Source: Sphingomonas anseongensis
GTDB taxonomy: Bacteria > Pseudomonadota > Alphaproteobacteria > Sphingomonadales > Sphingomonadaceae
Assembly (NCBI RefSeq): GCF_023516495.1
Contig: NZ_JAMGBC010000001.1
Span: 1,512,501-1,576,500, forward strand
Length of the DNA stretch: 64,000 nucleotides
Direction: 5' to 3'
In this document: piece by piece, positions 50,462-58,928 of the stretch
Numbering within the stretch: position 1 is the stretch's first letter
How the letters are laid out: each line of letters opens with the position of its first letter
Notes under the pieces: model-generated
What the model was told of the DNA's origin: nothing
Database searches by the model: none
The model's input: the letters and a program-made list of their open reading frames with translations, nothing else
Program-made: the position numbers and the translations under genes

Positions 50462-51622
50462 ATGGCCGACCAGCCCAACCGCACCCGCTCACCGATCCGC
50501 GCCGAAGTCGCCGGCAACCGGCTGGAAGTGATTGAAAGCGGTCACGGCCGTTTGAAGGCGGTGCTCGACCTGATCGCGGGCGCGAAGACCAGTCTCCACG
50601 TGCTGATGTACATGTTCAACGCCGACGAGGCGGGCGACGCGGTCCGCAGCGCGCTCGATGCCGCCGCCCGCCGGGGTGTCGACGTCAAGCTGCTCATCGA
50701 TGCGTTTGGGTCCGCCGCGCCGCACCCGTTCCTCGACGTCCTGAAAAGGAGCGGAGGCGATTATTGCGTATTCAACCCGACCTACGGCCGGCGCTACCTG
50801 GTCCGCAACCACCAGAAGATCATCGTCGCCGACGAGCAAATCGCCATCATCGGCGGCGCCAATATCGACGAGACCTACCTCAGCGACACTGGACCTGAGC
50901 ATTGGCGGGACATCTGGCTTCGGATCGAAGGGTCCGAGGCCGCAGTCGCGAGCCGCTATTGCGACGGCCTGTTCCGCTGGGCCAAGCGCAAGCATTCCAC
51001 GCTTCGTTCGCTAAGGCGCCTGATCGGCGAATATAGCGAGTGGCGGGGCTTGCTGCAGTGGAAGTTCAGCGGCCCTTTGAGCCTTCGCAACAGCTGGTGG
51101 CGGGCGATCGGCCGCGACATGAAGCGAGCCAGGCGGCTCGACATGATCTTCGCCTATTTTGCTCCACCAGGCGCGATGCTTCGGCGTATCGGCCATGTCG
51201 GACGGACAGGGGAGGCCCGGCTGATCATGGCCGCTAAGTCCGACAACAACACGACCATCGCAGCGGCTAGGCACACCTATGGCCGCCTGCTCCGCAAGAA
51301 GGTGAAGATCTTCGAATACCGCCCGGCGAAGCTGCATACGAAGCTCGTCGTGGCCGACGACATCGTCTACATCGGCTCTTCCAACTTCGATTACCGCAGC
51401 TTCTACCTCAACATGGAGGTCATGTTGCGGATCAAGGATGCCGGCTTCGCCGACGCCATGCGCGGATATTTCGAGCGCGAGCTGATAAATTGCAGGGACA
51501 TCACGCCACGGCTCTACAGGCGACGAGCGACGATCTGGCGCCGGGTCAAATGGGCGCTGTCGCACTTCATGGTGAACATCGTCGATTACAGCGTGACGAG
51601 GCGACTCAACCTGCGCGCCTGA
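50462..51622 (+). CDS. phospholipase D / cardiolipin synthase-like protein
   Basis: The 386-residue protein has two HKD motifs: RNHQKIIVADEQIAIIGGANI (His117, Lys119, Asp124) and KLHTKLVVADDIVYIGSSNFD (His292, Lys294, Asp299). The second is followed by YRSFYLNME, typical of bacterial cardiolipin synthases. It lacks the two N-terminal membrane helices of ClsA, so it resembles ClsB-type enzymes. It would condense phosphatidylglycerol to cardiolipin at the membrane. The next gene, convergent, is a PmtA-like lipid methyltransferase. Confidence 0.88.
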   Translation: MADQPNRTRSPIRAEVAGNRLEVIESGHGRLKAVLDLIAGAKTSLHVLMYMFNADEAGDAVRSALDAAARRGVDVKLLIDAFGSAAPHPFLDVLKRSGGDYCVFNPTYGRRYLVRNHQKIIVADEQIAIIGGANIDETYLSDTGPEHWRDIWLRIEGSEAAVASRYCDGLFRWAKRKHSTLRSLRRLIGEYSEWRGLLQWKFSGPLSLRNSWWRAIGRDMKRARRLDMIFAYFAPPGAMLRRIGHVGRTGEARLIMAAKSDNNTTIAAARHTYGRLLRKKVKIFEYRPAKLHTKLVVADDIVYIGSSNFDYRSFYLNMEVMLRIKDAGFADAMRGYFERELINCRDITPRLYRRRATIWRRVKWALSHFMVNIVDYSVTRRLNLRA

Positions 51623-51626
51623 GTGC

Positions 51627-52274
51627 TCAGCCCTCTTTCGTATAGGCCCAGAAGAGGGTCGCGGGCGGCACGTTGATCCATTCGAATCCGCGATCGATGT
51701 GGTCGAAGTGCGGCTTGATGAAGTCGAGCACCTTCGGGCTGAACTGGTAGACCAGGAAGGCGCCGCCGGCGCGAATCACCCGCGACGTCGCCTTGGCGAT
51801 CGCGTCTCCCACACCGGGGGGAAGAGTCGAGAAGGGCAGCCCCGACAGCACGTAATCGGCGGCCTCGAAGCCGTGCTCCTTGACGATGCTCTCGACGTCG
51901 GCCGCGGAGCCGGTGACCGCGACGAACCGCGGGTCGTCGATGGAATTGCGAAGGAATTTGACGAAATCCGGGTTGGTGTCGATCGCGATCAGAGTCGAAT
52001 CCTCGCCCATCTTCTCCAGGATCGACCGGGTGAACGTCCCGACACCCGGGCCATATTCGACGAACAGCTTCGTGCTTTCCCAATCCACCGGCTTCAGCAT
52101 CCGCTCGATCAGGATCTTGCTCGACGGGATGATCGAACCGACCATCACCGGATGCTTCAGGAAGCCGCGAAAGAATTGCCAGTGCGGGCTGGTCGACCGC
52201 CGCACCGCCCGCCGCGCCATGCGCCGCGGGCCCTTCAATGTTCTGGCGGTCGAGGTGTGCAAGTGTTTCTCCAT
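51627..52274 (-). CDS. PmtA-like SAM-dependent methyltransferase
   Basis: The 215-residue protein has a basic lead and the motif FFRGFLKHPVMVGSIIPSS, then the SAM loop FVEYGPGVGTFTRSIL, IAIDTNPDFVKFLR and VLSGLPFSTLPP. This is the layout of Rhodobacter-type phosphatidylethanolamine N-methyltransferases and of KsgA-like relatives. Lipid methylation is likely but not certain. The ATG at 52274 was taken over a TTG at 52298. It ends four bases after the convergent cardiolipin synthase-like gene. Confidence 0.8.
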   Translation of the reverse strand: MEKHLHTSTARTLKGPRRMARRAVRRSTSPHWQFFRGFLKHPVMVGSIIPSSKILIERMLKPVDWESTKLFVEYGPGVGTFTRSILEKMGEDSTLIAIDTNPDFVKFLRNSIDDPRFVAVTGSAADVESIVKEHGFEAADYVLSGLPFSTLPPGVGDAIAKATSRVIRAGGAFLVYQFSPKVLDFIKPHFDHIDRGFEWINVPPATLFWAYTKEG

Positions 52275-52376
52275 TCGATGGGCTCGCTGCGTTGGCAAAT
52301 GCTACGGTCGTTGGCAAGGTTCCTCCGGCCGGCGCGCGTGCCCGTTCGAGCGTCGCGCAAGCCAGGCCGAGTTCAG

Positions 52377-54734
52377 TTACTCGTTCCGCGGGCGGGGTTG
52401 GATTTCAGACGCTGCGGGCGCGGGCGGGGACTCCTTGCCGGCGCGCGGCCGGAGCATTCCGGGAAGCACGAAGCCGATGCCGGTCGGACGAACGGCATCG
52501 CTTTTCAGCGTGTCCTGGATACGGTCATATTCCTCGAGCATCTCCGGTGTGACGGAAGCCCTGGTTTCCTCAAGCGCGCCTTCGAAGTCGGCCATGGTCA
52601 CCTTGCCGGAATCGAGGCCGCGGCGGAGCGCCATCAGCCCCGCCCTTCGAACCAGGTCCTCGAGATCGGCGCCGGTGAAGCGCTCGCTTCGCTGCGCCAG
52701 CGATTCCAGGTCGACATCGTCGGCTAGCGGCATGTCGGCCGTGTGGATCGCCAGGATCCTGCGCCGTCCGGCGGTGTCGGGCGGAGCCACGTATATCAGC
52801 TCGTCGAACCGGCCCGGACGCAACAGCGCCGGGTCGATCAGGCTCGGTCGGTTGGTCGCGCCCATGACGACGACGTTATTGAGCTCTTCCAGCCCGTCCA
52901 TTTCCGCGAGGATGGTGTTGACCACCCGTTCCGTGACCTGCGGCTCGCCAAGCCCGGCTCCCCGCGCCGGGACCAGGCTGTCGATCTCGTCGATGAAGAT
53001 GATCGTCGGCGCGACCTGGCGGGCCCGGGCGAACAGGCGGGCGATCTGCTGCTCGCTCTCACCGTACCACTTGCTCAAAAGGTCGGACGATTTGGTGGCG
53101 ATGAAGTTGGCATGGCTTTCGCGAGCCGCAGCCTTTGCGAGCAAGGTCTTGCCCGTTCCGGGCGCTCCGTAGAGCAGGAAGCCCCGCGCCGGGCGGATTC
53201 CGATTCGGCGGAAGGCCTCGGGATGCTTCAGCGGAAGTTCGATCCCCTCGCGAAGCTTCTCCATCGCAGCGTCCAGCCCGCCGATGTCCGACCAGCGGAT
53301 CTGCGGCGCTTCGACCATGACCTCGCGCATCGCGGAGGGCTGCACCCGCTTGAGCGCATTTTCGAAGTCGGCGCGCTGGACCGACAAAGCGTCGAGCACT
53401 TCCGGCGGGATGGTGTCTTCGTCCGGATTGATCCGCGGCATGATCCGGCGGACAGCCTCCATCGCCGCCTCGCGAGTTAGCGCCGCAAGGTCGGCGCCGA
53501 CGAAACCGTAGGTCCGGCGCGCGAGATCCTTGATGTCGACGTCGGGCGCGAGCGGCATTCCGCGGGTGTGGATCTCGAGGACCTCGCAGCGGCCCTGCTC
53601 GTCGGGAACCCCGACGACGATCTCGCGGTCGAAACGGCCCGGCCGGCGAAGCGCTTCGTCGAGCGCCTCCGGCCTGTTTGTCGCGGCGATCACGACCAGG
53701 TTCTGCCGCGGCTCGATGCCGTCCATCAGGCTGAGAAGCTGCGCGACCAGCCGCTTTTCGGCTTCACCGGTCACCTGACCGCGCTTCGGCGCGATCGAAT
53801 CGATCTCGTCGATGAAGATGATCGAGGGCGCCGAGGCCGCGGCCTGCTCGAACAGTTCGCGAAGCTTGCGCTCGCTCTCGCCATAGGCGGACCCCATGAT
53901 CTCGGGGCCGGCGATGCTGAAGAATTGCGCGCTGCTTTCATTGGCGACTGCCCGCGCGAGGCGGGTCTTGCCGGTGCCGGGCGGGCCATGGAGGAGAACG
54001 CCCTTTGGAGGATCGACACCGAGCCTCTGGAACAGCTCCGGGTGGCGGAGTGGAAGCTCAACCATCTCGCGGAGAGCATCGATGGTCCCGTGCATTCCGC
54101 CTAGGTCGTCATAGGTGACGTCCGCGCGGCGGTCGCCGGCCTCGCCGCCGAGGAATTCGGGGAGCAGCTCGACGTCGGTCTTGGCGTCGATATGGACGAT
54201 GCCTTTAGGCGTGGCTGAGACGACGACGAGCCGTACTTCCTGTAGAGCGAATGCCGGTGCGTTGAGCATCTGCCGGACCGCATCGGGAATGTCGGCATTG
54301 ACCCGCTGGTGGCCCGCCGTCGCCACCGTATCGCCTTCGCAAAGCGGCCGCCCGGCGAAAGTGCGCTTCAACGCTCCCGCCGATCCCTGCAGCCGGACAT
54401 TGTCCTGCGCCGGAGCGAAGACGACCTTGGTTGCTGGCTTGGATTTGGCCTTGCGGATTTCCACGAAATCACCGGACCCTACACCTGCATTGGCGCGCGA
54501 CAGGCCGTCGAGGCGAACGATCTCCAGCCCTTCGTCCTCGCCGAACGGGCGGATCGCACGGGCGGCGGTCGCCCGCTTGCCGGTAATTTCGATGGTATCC
54601 CCCTCGTTGAGGCCGAGGTCTTCCATGAGCTTTGCGGGGAGCCGCGCGATTCCGCGGCCGCTGTCGCCCGGCGGCAGACTGGCTACCTGGACGCGCCTGA
54701 CCTTCGGCCGTTCCGCCACTTCAGTGTCCGCCAT
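52377..54734 (-). CDS. CDC48/VAT-type double AAA+ ATPase
   Basis: The 785-residue protein has the full CDC48 architecture. It comprises an N-terminal double-psi barrel and substrate domain (residues 1-195), D1 with Walker A GPPGTGKT (250-257) and Walker B IIFIDEID (305-312), and D2 with GAPGTGKT (523-530) and the same Walker B near 578. D2 has the aromatic pore-loop context KWYGES. Archaeal VAT and eukaryotic p97 unfold proteins with this machine. It is present in scattered bacteria, where its substrates are unknown. No proteasome or ubiquitin-like genes are nearby. The C-terminus is a Pro/Ala-rich tail. Confidence 0.95.
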   Translation of the reverse strand: MADTEVAERPKVRRVQVASLPPGDSGRGIARLPAKLMEDLGLNEGDTIEITGKRATAARAIRPFGEDEGLEIVRLDGLSRANAGVGSGDFVEIRKAKSKPATKVVFAPAQDNVRLQGSAGALKRTFAGRPLCEGDTVATAGHQRVNADIPDAVRQMLNAPAFALQEVRLVVVSATPKGIVHIDAKTDVELLPEFLGGEAGDRRADVTYDDLGGMHGTIDALREMVELPLRHPELFQRLGVDPPKGVLLHGPPGTGKTRLARAVANESSAQFFSIAGPEIMGSAYGESERKLRELFEQAAASAPSIIFIDEIDSIAPKRGQVTGEAEKRLVAQLLSLMDGIEPRQNLVVIAATNRPEALDEALRRPGRFDREIVVGVPDEQGRCEVLEIHTRGMPLAPDVDIKDLARRTYGFVGADLAALTREAAMEAVRRIMPRINPDEDTIPPEVLDALSVQRADFENALKRVQPSAMREVMVEAPQIRWSDIGGLDAAMEKLREGIELPLKHPEAFRRIGIRPARGFLLYGAPGTGKTLLAKAAARESHANFIATKSSDLLSKWYGESEQQIARLFARARQVAPTIIFIDEIDSLVPARGAGLGEPQVTERVVNTILAEMDGLEELNNVVVMGATNRPSLIDPALLRPGRFDELIYVAPPDTAGRRRILAIHTADMPLADDVDLESLAQRSERFTGADLEDLVRRAGLMALRRGLDSGKVTMADFEGALEETRASVTPEMLEEYDRIQDTLKSDAVRPTGIGFVLPGMLRPRAGKESPPAPAASEIQPRPRNE

Positions 54735-54832
54735 TGGCTCTCCTCTTGGCCCGCTCGGCCCCTGTGCAACGAAACGGCGGGCGTCCTGTCGAGTTCAATT
54801 TGGTACCGTCGTCTCCGGTTAAAAGCCCCGAG

Positions 54833-55597
54833 TCAAAACTTGATCGCCGCGGTGATCTTCCGAAGCAACGCCCGCGGAGCGAGCCGCGTCGAGAAAGCGC
54901 CGACCTTGTTGAGCGCTCCGGGCACGACCACCGCCTTGTTCCGGTCGAGGGCGTGGAGCGCCGCCCGGACGACGCTTGGCGCGTCCATCGCCCACCGATC
55001 GAACGCGCCATTGCCCTTGAAGCCGGCCACTTCGCCGAACTCCGTCTTCGTCGGGCCGGGACACAAGGCGACGACTTTCACACCCGCGCGCCGCACCTCT
55101 TCGTGGAGCGCTTCCGAAAGCGACAGCACATAAGCCTTGGTCGCGAAATAGACGGCCATGCCAGGGCCTGGCTGGAAGGCCGCCGTCGACGCAACATTCA
55201 GAATCGCACCGGATCGGCGCTCGACCATCGCCGGAAGGACGGCCCGGCAAAGATCGGTCAGCGTTCCGCAATTGAGATCAACCATCTGCCGAAGCCGCTT
55301 GGCGTCGGCCTTCGCGAAGCGGCCGTGGAGGCCGAAGCCGGCGTTGTTGACGAGCAGATCCACGGTCTCGCCCGCCTGCTCGATGTCGCGCATCAGCTTT
55401 GCCGCCGCCCCTGCCTTGCCAAGATCGATCTCGACGGCGCGCGCATTGCCCAGTTCCGCCGCCAGCGAGTCGAGACGGTCCTTGCGGCGGGCGACGAGAA
55501 CCAGGCGGTGGCCACGCATCGACAGCTGTCGGGCGAATTGGGCGCCTATACCGGCCGATGCGCCGGTAATGACCGCGACGGCGGCCGGCGCTTTCAC
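54833..55597 (-). CDS. short-chain dehydrogenase/reductase
   Basis: The 254-residue protein is a classical SDR: cofactor loop TGASAGIGAQFARQL, NNAGFGLHG, catalytic Ser in LNVASTAAFQP and YFATK (Tyr and Lys). The basic residues after the second strand (VARRKDRL) favour NADP(H). It resembles the DltE/YqjQ-like subgroup with a long C-terminal region, possibly acting on lipophilic substrates. The GTG start abuts the stop of the cyclophilin gene, so the two are cotranscribed. Confidence 0.88.
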   Translation of the reverse strand: MKAPAAVAVITGASAGIGAQFARQLSMRGHRLVLVARRKDRLDSLAAELGNARAVEIDLGKAGAAAKLMRDIEQAGETVDLLVNNAGFGLHGRFAKADAKRLRQMVDLNCGTLTDLCRAVLPAMVERRSGAILNVASTAAFQPGPGMAVYFATKAYVLSLSEALHEEVRRAGVKVVALCPGPTKTEFGEVAGFKGNGAFDRWAMDAPSVVRAALHALDRNKAVVVPGALNKVGAFSTRLAPRALLRKITAAIKF

Positions 55598-56059
55598 CTA
55601 ATTGCTCGTCGTGACCGTTGCCTTCTCGATCTTGCCCGGGTTTGCGGGCGGCTCGCCCTTGGGCAGCGCATCGACATATTCCATCCCGCTCTCGACCTCG
55701 CCCCAGACCGTATATTGGCCGTCGAGGAAGTGCGCGTCGTCGAAGCAGATGAAGAACTGGCTGTTGGCGCTGTCGGGGTTCTGCGCCCGGGCCATCGAGC
55801 AGGTGCCGCGGACGTGCGGCTCGCGGGAGAATTCCGCCTTGAGATTGGGAAGCTCCGAAGAGCCCATTCCGGTCCCCGTCGGATCGCCGCCCTGCGCCAT
55901 GAATCCCGGGATCACGCGGTGGAAGAGAACGCCATCGTAAAAGCCCTGGTTCGCGAGCGTCGTTATGCGCTCGACATGGTCCGGCGCCAGGTCCGGGCGG
56001 AGCCGGATGACGACGTCTCCGCCGGTGGAAAGGGAAAGGGTCAGCCGGTCGTCCGCCAT
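55598..56059 (-). CDS. cyclophilin-type peptidyl-prolyl isomerase
   Basis: The 153-residue protein is a single cyclophilin domain without a signal peptide, so it is cytoplasmic. It has the active-site stretches FHRVIPGFMAQGGDPTGTG, GTCSMARAQNPDSANSQFFIC and the final GEVESGMEYVDAL. PpiB-type enzymes speed Xaa-Pro isomerisation during folding. The ATG at 56059 (MADDRL) was chosen over upstream open frame. It is followed directly by the SDR gene. Confidence 0.93.
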   Translation of the reverse strand: MADDRLTLSLSTGGDVVIRLRPDLAPDHVERITTLANQGFYDGVLFHRVIPGFMAQGGDPTGTGMGSSELPNLKAEFSREPHVRGTCSMARAQNPDSANSQFFICFDDAHFLDGQYTVWGEVESGMEYVDALPKGEPPANPGKIEKATVTTSN

Positions 56060-56169
56060 CTTTATGCTCCTGTTACTCTGGAATTCGGGCGGCTTTAGGC
56101 GCGCCACGGTGCTTGCACCAGAGTCCGTCGGACAATAGGAGGGCGTCGAGCGTCGGGAAGGGGTGGGCA

Positions 56170-57594
56170 ATGGCCGAAAGCGACAAAATCGCAGCCGCCC
56201 CCGAAACAGGTGGGCTGGACCCCGGCGCATCCTCCGCAATCGACCACGAAGACCGGCTGCGCCCCGAGTTCGTCGATGAGGTCCTCGACGCCGTCGAAGC
56301 GGGCAATGACGAGCGCGCCCGCGAAATGGTTGCCCCGCTCCATCCGGCGGACGTAGCCGACCTGATCGAGCTCGCCGCCCGCGACGAGCGCGACGGGCTG
56401 GTCAAGGCGCTCGCCGGTATCGTCGACGCCGACGTCCTCGCCGAGATGAACGAGCACGTCCGCGAGACCTTGCTCGACGCGCTCGGCCCGGACGAGCTGG
56501 CGCGGATCGCCGGCGACCTGGAAACCGATGACGCGGTCGCGATCCTCGAGGATCTCGAGGAGCACGAGCAGCGAGCGGTGCTGAGGGCGATGGAGCCGGA
56601 TGACCGCGCCGCGGTCGAAGAGGCGCTCGCTTACCCGGAAGAATCCGCGGGCCGCCTGATGCAGCGCGACCTGATCGCAGTGCCCGAGCATTGGAAGGTC
56701 GGCCGGGTCATCGATTATCTTCGCTCGACCGACGAGCTTCCCACCGACTTCTGGGAAATCTTCGTCGTCGCCGCGAGCCACCATCCGGTCGGCACCTGCA
56801 AGCTGTCGACAGTCCTTCGAACCCCGAGATCGACGCCGGTGGTCGACATCATGATGCGCGAGCAGACGCTGATCCCCGTCGACATGGACCAGGAGGACGT
56901 CGCTCTTCGCTTCCAGAAATATGCTTTGGTGTCGGCGGCGGTGGTCGACGGCGCCGGGCGGCTGGTCGGAATGATCACCGTCGACGACATCGTCCACATC
57001 ATTCAGGAGGAAGCGAGCGAGGACGCGCTGCTCCTCTCGGGCGTCGGCGAAGGCGACATCAACGAGCCGGTGGGCGAGAGCTACCGCTCGCGGGTCCGCT
57101 GGCTCGCCGCGAACCTCGTCACCGCGCTGGTCGCCGCGACAATCATCCGCCAGTTCACCGGCTCCATCGAGAAGCTGGCCATCCTCGCCGCGCTCGGGCC
57201 GATCGTCGCCGGGGTCGGCGGCAATGCCGGCACGCAGACTCTTGCCGTGACGGTGCGAGCCTTTGCAACCAACCAGCTGACCAGCTCCAACCGCTGGCGA
57301 GCCGTCGGGCGCGAAATCAGGGTCGCGCTGCTCAACGGAGTCACCATCGCACTGCTGCTCGGAATCGGGGTCAGCCTTGTTCTGAGCAGCCCGTCGCTCG
57401 GCTTGGTGATCGGCGCGGCGATGATGACCAATATCGTCACCGCCGGGATGGCCGGAGTGCTGGTCCCGCTGACACTCGAGCGGATGGGCGCCGACCCCGC
57501 CGTGGCGAGCAGCATCTTCCTGACGATGATCACCGATTCAATGGGTTACCTGGCCGTTCTCGGCCTCGCCACGGCGAGCGGGATCGTCCACTAA
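56170..57594 (+). CDS. mgtE: magnesium transporter MgtE
   Basis: MgtE is a Mg2+-gated Mg2+ channel. The 474-residue protein has the N-terminal superhelical domain (HPADVADLIEL, LEDLEEHEQRAVL), two CBS domains and a connecting helix. Five membrane helices follow, with the pore motifs GVGGNAGTQTLAV and TMITDSMGYLAVLGLATA. I looked for an M-box or similar Mg2+ riboswitch in the 110-bp leader and did not find one. The ATG at 56170 follows GGGGTGG. Confidence 0.94.
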   Translation: MAESDKIAAAPETGGLDPGASSAIDHEDRLRPEFVDEVLDAVEAGNDERAREMVAPLHPADVADLIELAARDERDGLVKALAGIVDADVLAEMNEHVRETLLDALGPDELARIAGDLETDDAVAILEDLEEHEQRAVLRAMEPDDRAAVEEALAYPEESAGRLMQRDLIAVPEHWKVGRVIDYLRSTDELPTDFWEIFVVAASHHPVGTCKLSTVLRTPRSTPVVDIMMREQTLIPVDMDQEDVALRFQKYALVSAAVVDGAGRLVGMITVDDIVHIIQEEASEDALLLSGVGEGDINEPVGESYRSRVRWLAANLVTALVAATIIRQFTGSIEKLAILAALGPIVAGVGGNAGTQTLAVTVRAFATNQLTSSNRWRAVGREIRVALLNGVTIALLLGIGVSLVLSSPSLGLVIGAAMMTNIVTAGMAGVLVPLTLERMGADPAVASSIFLTMITDSMGYLAVLGLATASGIVH

Positions 57595-57633
57595 GCGGTT
57601 GCGAAACCTGGCCTGGATCGCCACTTCAACGGC

Positions 57634-58035
57634 GTGCCGAATCTCCATCTGACCAAGGTCGCCTTCGGGTGCCGAGACGCCCAATCGCTCGCCGCGCGCA
57701 TCGCCGCGCGCTCGTCGGGCGGGGAGCTTCGGGTGGCGACCAGGATGCGCCCGCGGCGTGCGGACGAGCTGGTCGGCGGCAACCTTTACTGGATCGTCAA
57801 GCACCGGCTGGTCGGAGGCAATGAAATCCTCCGGCTCGAGGACCGGACCGATGGGCGAATCGACATCGTCTGCTCGGCCGAGTTCGTGCCCGTCACGCCG
57901 GCTCACCGGCGCGCTCACCAGGGCTGGCGCTATTTGTCTGAAGAAAATGAGCCAACGGCCGGGGACGACGGATCCGGCCTTACCGGCCTGCCGCCCCGGC
58001 TTTACGGCCGATTGGCCGCGCTGGCTTTGGTCTAG
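57634..58035 (+). CDS. DUF1489 family protein
   Basis: The 133-residue protein shows the DUF1489 pattern: NLHLTKVAFGCRDAQSLAARIA, the basic RMRPRRADELVGGNLYWIVKHRLV and PVTPAHRRAHQGWRYL. It is a small soluble alphaproteobacterial protein of unknown function. The start is GTG, 39 bp after mgtE on the same strand. Confidence 0.88.
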   Translation: MPNLHLTKVAFGCRDAQSLAARIAARSSGGELRVATRMRPRRADELVGGNLYWIVKHRLVGGNEILRLEDRTDGRIDIVCSAEFVPVTPAHRRAHQGWRYLSEENEPTAGDDGSGLTGLPPRLYGRLAALALV

Positions 58036-58049
58036 GTCTGCCGTTCAGG

Positions 58050-58109
58050 TTAAAGCAGGACGACCAGAAGGATGATCAGAAGGATAAGTCCGCCGATACC
58101 GATATACAT
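58050..58109 (-). CDS. 19-residue hydrophobic micro-protein
   Basis: An ATG at 58109 opens a 19-codon frame, MYIGIGGLILLIILLVVLL, ending in TAA at 58050. It is almost wholly hydrophobic, long enough to span the membrane once. A good ribosome-binding site (GGGAGTG) lies 6 bp before the start. Very short membrane peptides of this kind occur in sphingomonads, from memory. It is below usual gene-calling limits, so chance cannot be excluded. Confidence 0.5.
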   Translation of the reverse strand: MYIGIGGLILLIILLVVLL

Positions 58110-58126
58110 GGCTTCACTCCCGTTGT

Positions 58127-58150
58127 TCTTCGTTCACTACTCAACGAAGA
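58127..58150. repeat. inverted repeat upstream of the micro-protein
   Basis: TCTTCGTT and AACGAAGA form a perfect 8-bp inverted repeat with an 8-base spacer, 18 bp upstream of the micro-ORF start. It could be a regulator site for the micro-ORF or a hairpin in its leader. It lacks a U-tract and is not a good terminator. Confidence 0.5.
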
Positions 58151-58246
58151 TGCTGCGGATCGGTTGCTTCGCCCGTCGCGTCCAGCATCCGCTTGTCGAC
58201 ACATTTGGACGGCCCTATTGCGGTGCAAAATAGCAGGAGGCGCTCC

Positions 58247-58924
58247 ATGACCGACGTTCGTGTTTCCCAGGCAATCGATACGAAGGTCGCCGACCGCGCA
58301 ATGCTGAGCCACCCTTTCTACCAGGCGTGGACTGAGGGCCGGCTGAGCCTTGACACGCTGCGCGCCTACGCCCGCCAGTATTTCCACCACGTCGAGGCTT
58401 TCCCGCGCGCAGTCAGCGCCGTTCACAGCGCCTGCCCTGACCGCGACGGCCGCCGGATGCTCGCCGAGAACCTGGCCGAAGAGGAGGGAATCGAGGCCGG
58501 CAAGCAGGATCATGCGACCCTTTGGCTGATGTTCGCTTGCGGGCTCGGGGAGGATGAGCAGTCGGTCCGCTTGCAGAAGCTCAACGGCGAGACCCAGGCG
58601 CTAATCGACACCTTCCGCCGGCTGTCTCACCAGTCCTACGCCGCGGGTCTCGGCGCCCTCTACGCGTATGAATCGCAATTCCCCGGGGTTGCGACGGCGA
58701 AAATCGAGGGCCTGGTCGACCGTTACGGGATCGCCGACGAGGACACGCTTCGCTTCTTCCGCGTCCACGCGACCGCTGACGTCGAGCACAGCTCGGTCTG
58801 CCGCGAGCTTCTCGATCGCCTTCCCGAGGACCAAAAGGCGGAGGCGGTCGCCGCCGGCGAAGAGCTCGCCGGAGCACTCTGGAACTTCCTGTCGGGAGTC
58901 GAAGCGACCGCTTCGCTGAACTAG
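58247..58924 (+). CDS. CADD-like protein (heme-oxygenase fold, possible p-aminobenzoate synthase)
   Basis: The 225-residue protein has the all-helical heme-oxygenase-like fold of CADD/TenA relatives: HPFYQAWTEGRLSLDTLRAYARQYFHHVEAFP in outline, EENLAEEEG-type metal ligands, ALYAYESQFP and ADVEHS. Candidate metal ligands are Glu80, His89, Glu142, Asp178 and His181; Tyr25 and Lys152 match residues linked to chlamydial CADD chemistry. CADD makes p-aminobenzoate for folate from its own Tyr, without PabA, PabB or PabC. The ATG at 58247 has an AGGAGG site. The match is from memory, so PqqC-like alternatives remain. Confidence 0.8.
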   Translation: MTDVRVSQAIDTKVADRAMLSHPFYQAWTEGRLSLDTLRAYARQYFHHVEAFPRAVSAVHSACPDRDGRRMLAENLAEEEGIEAGKQDHATLWLMFACGLGEDEQSVRLQKLNGETQALIDTFRRLSHQSYAAGLGALYAYESQFPGVATAKIEGLVDRYGIADEDTLRFFRVHATADVEHSSVCRELLDRLPEDQKAEAVAAGEELAGALWNFLSGVEATASLN

Positions 58925-58928
58925 GAGC

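Noticed and set aside
56060-56169. Possible Mg2+ riboswitch upstream of mgtE
   Set aside because: CTCTGG/CCAGAG and GGTGC/GCACC pairings exist, but the two overlap each other and none of the conserved M-box or ykoK elements is visible.
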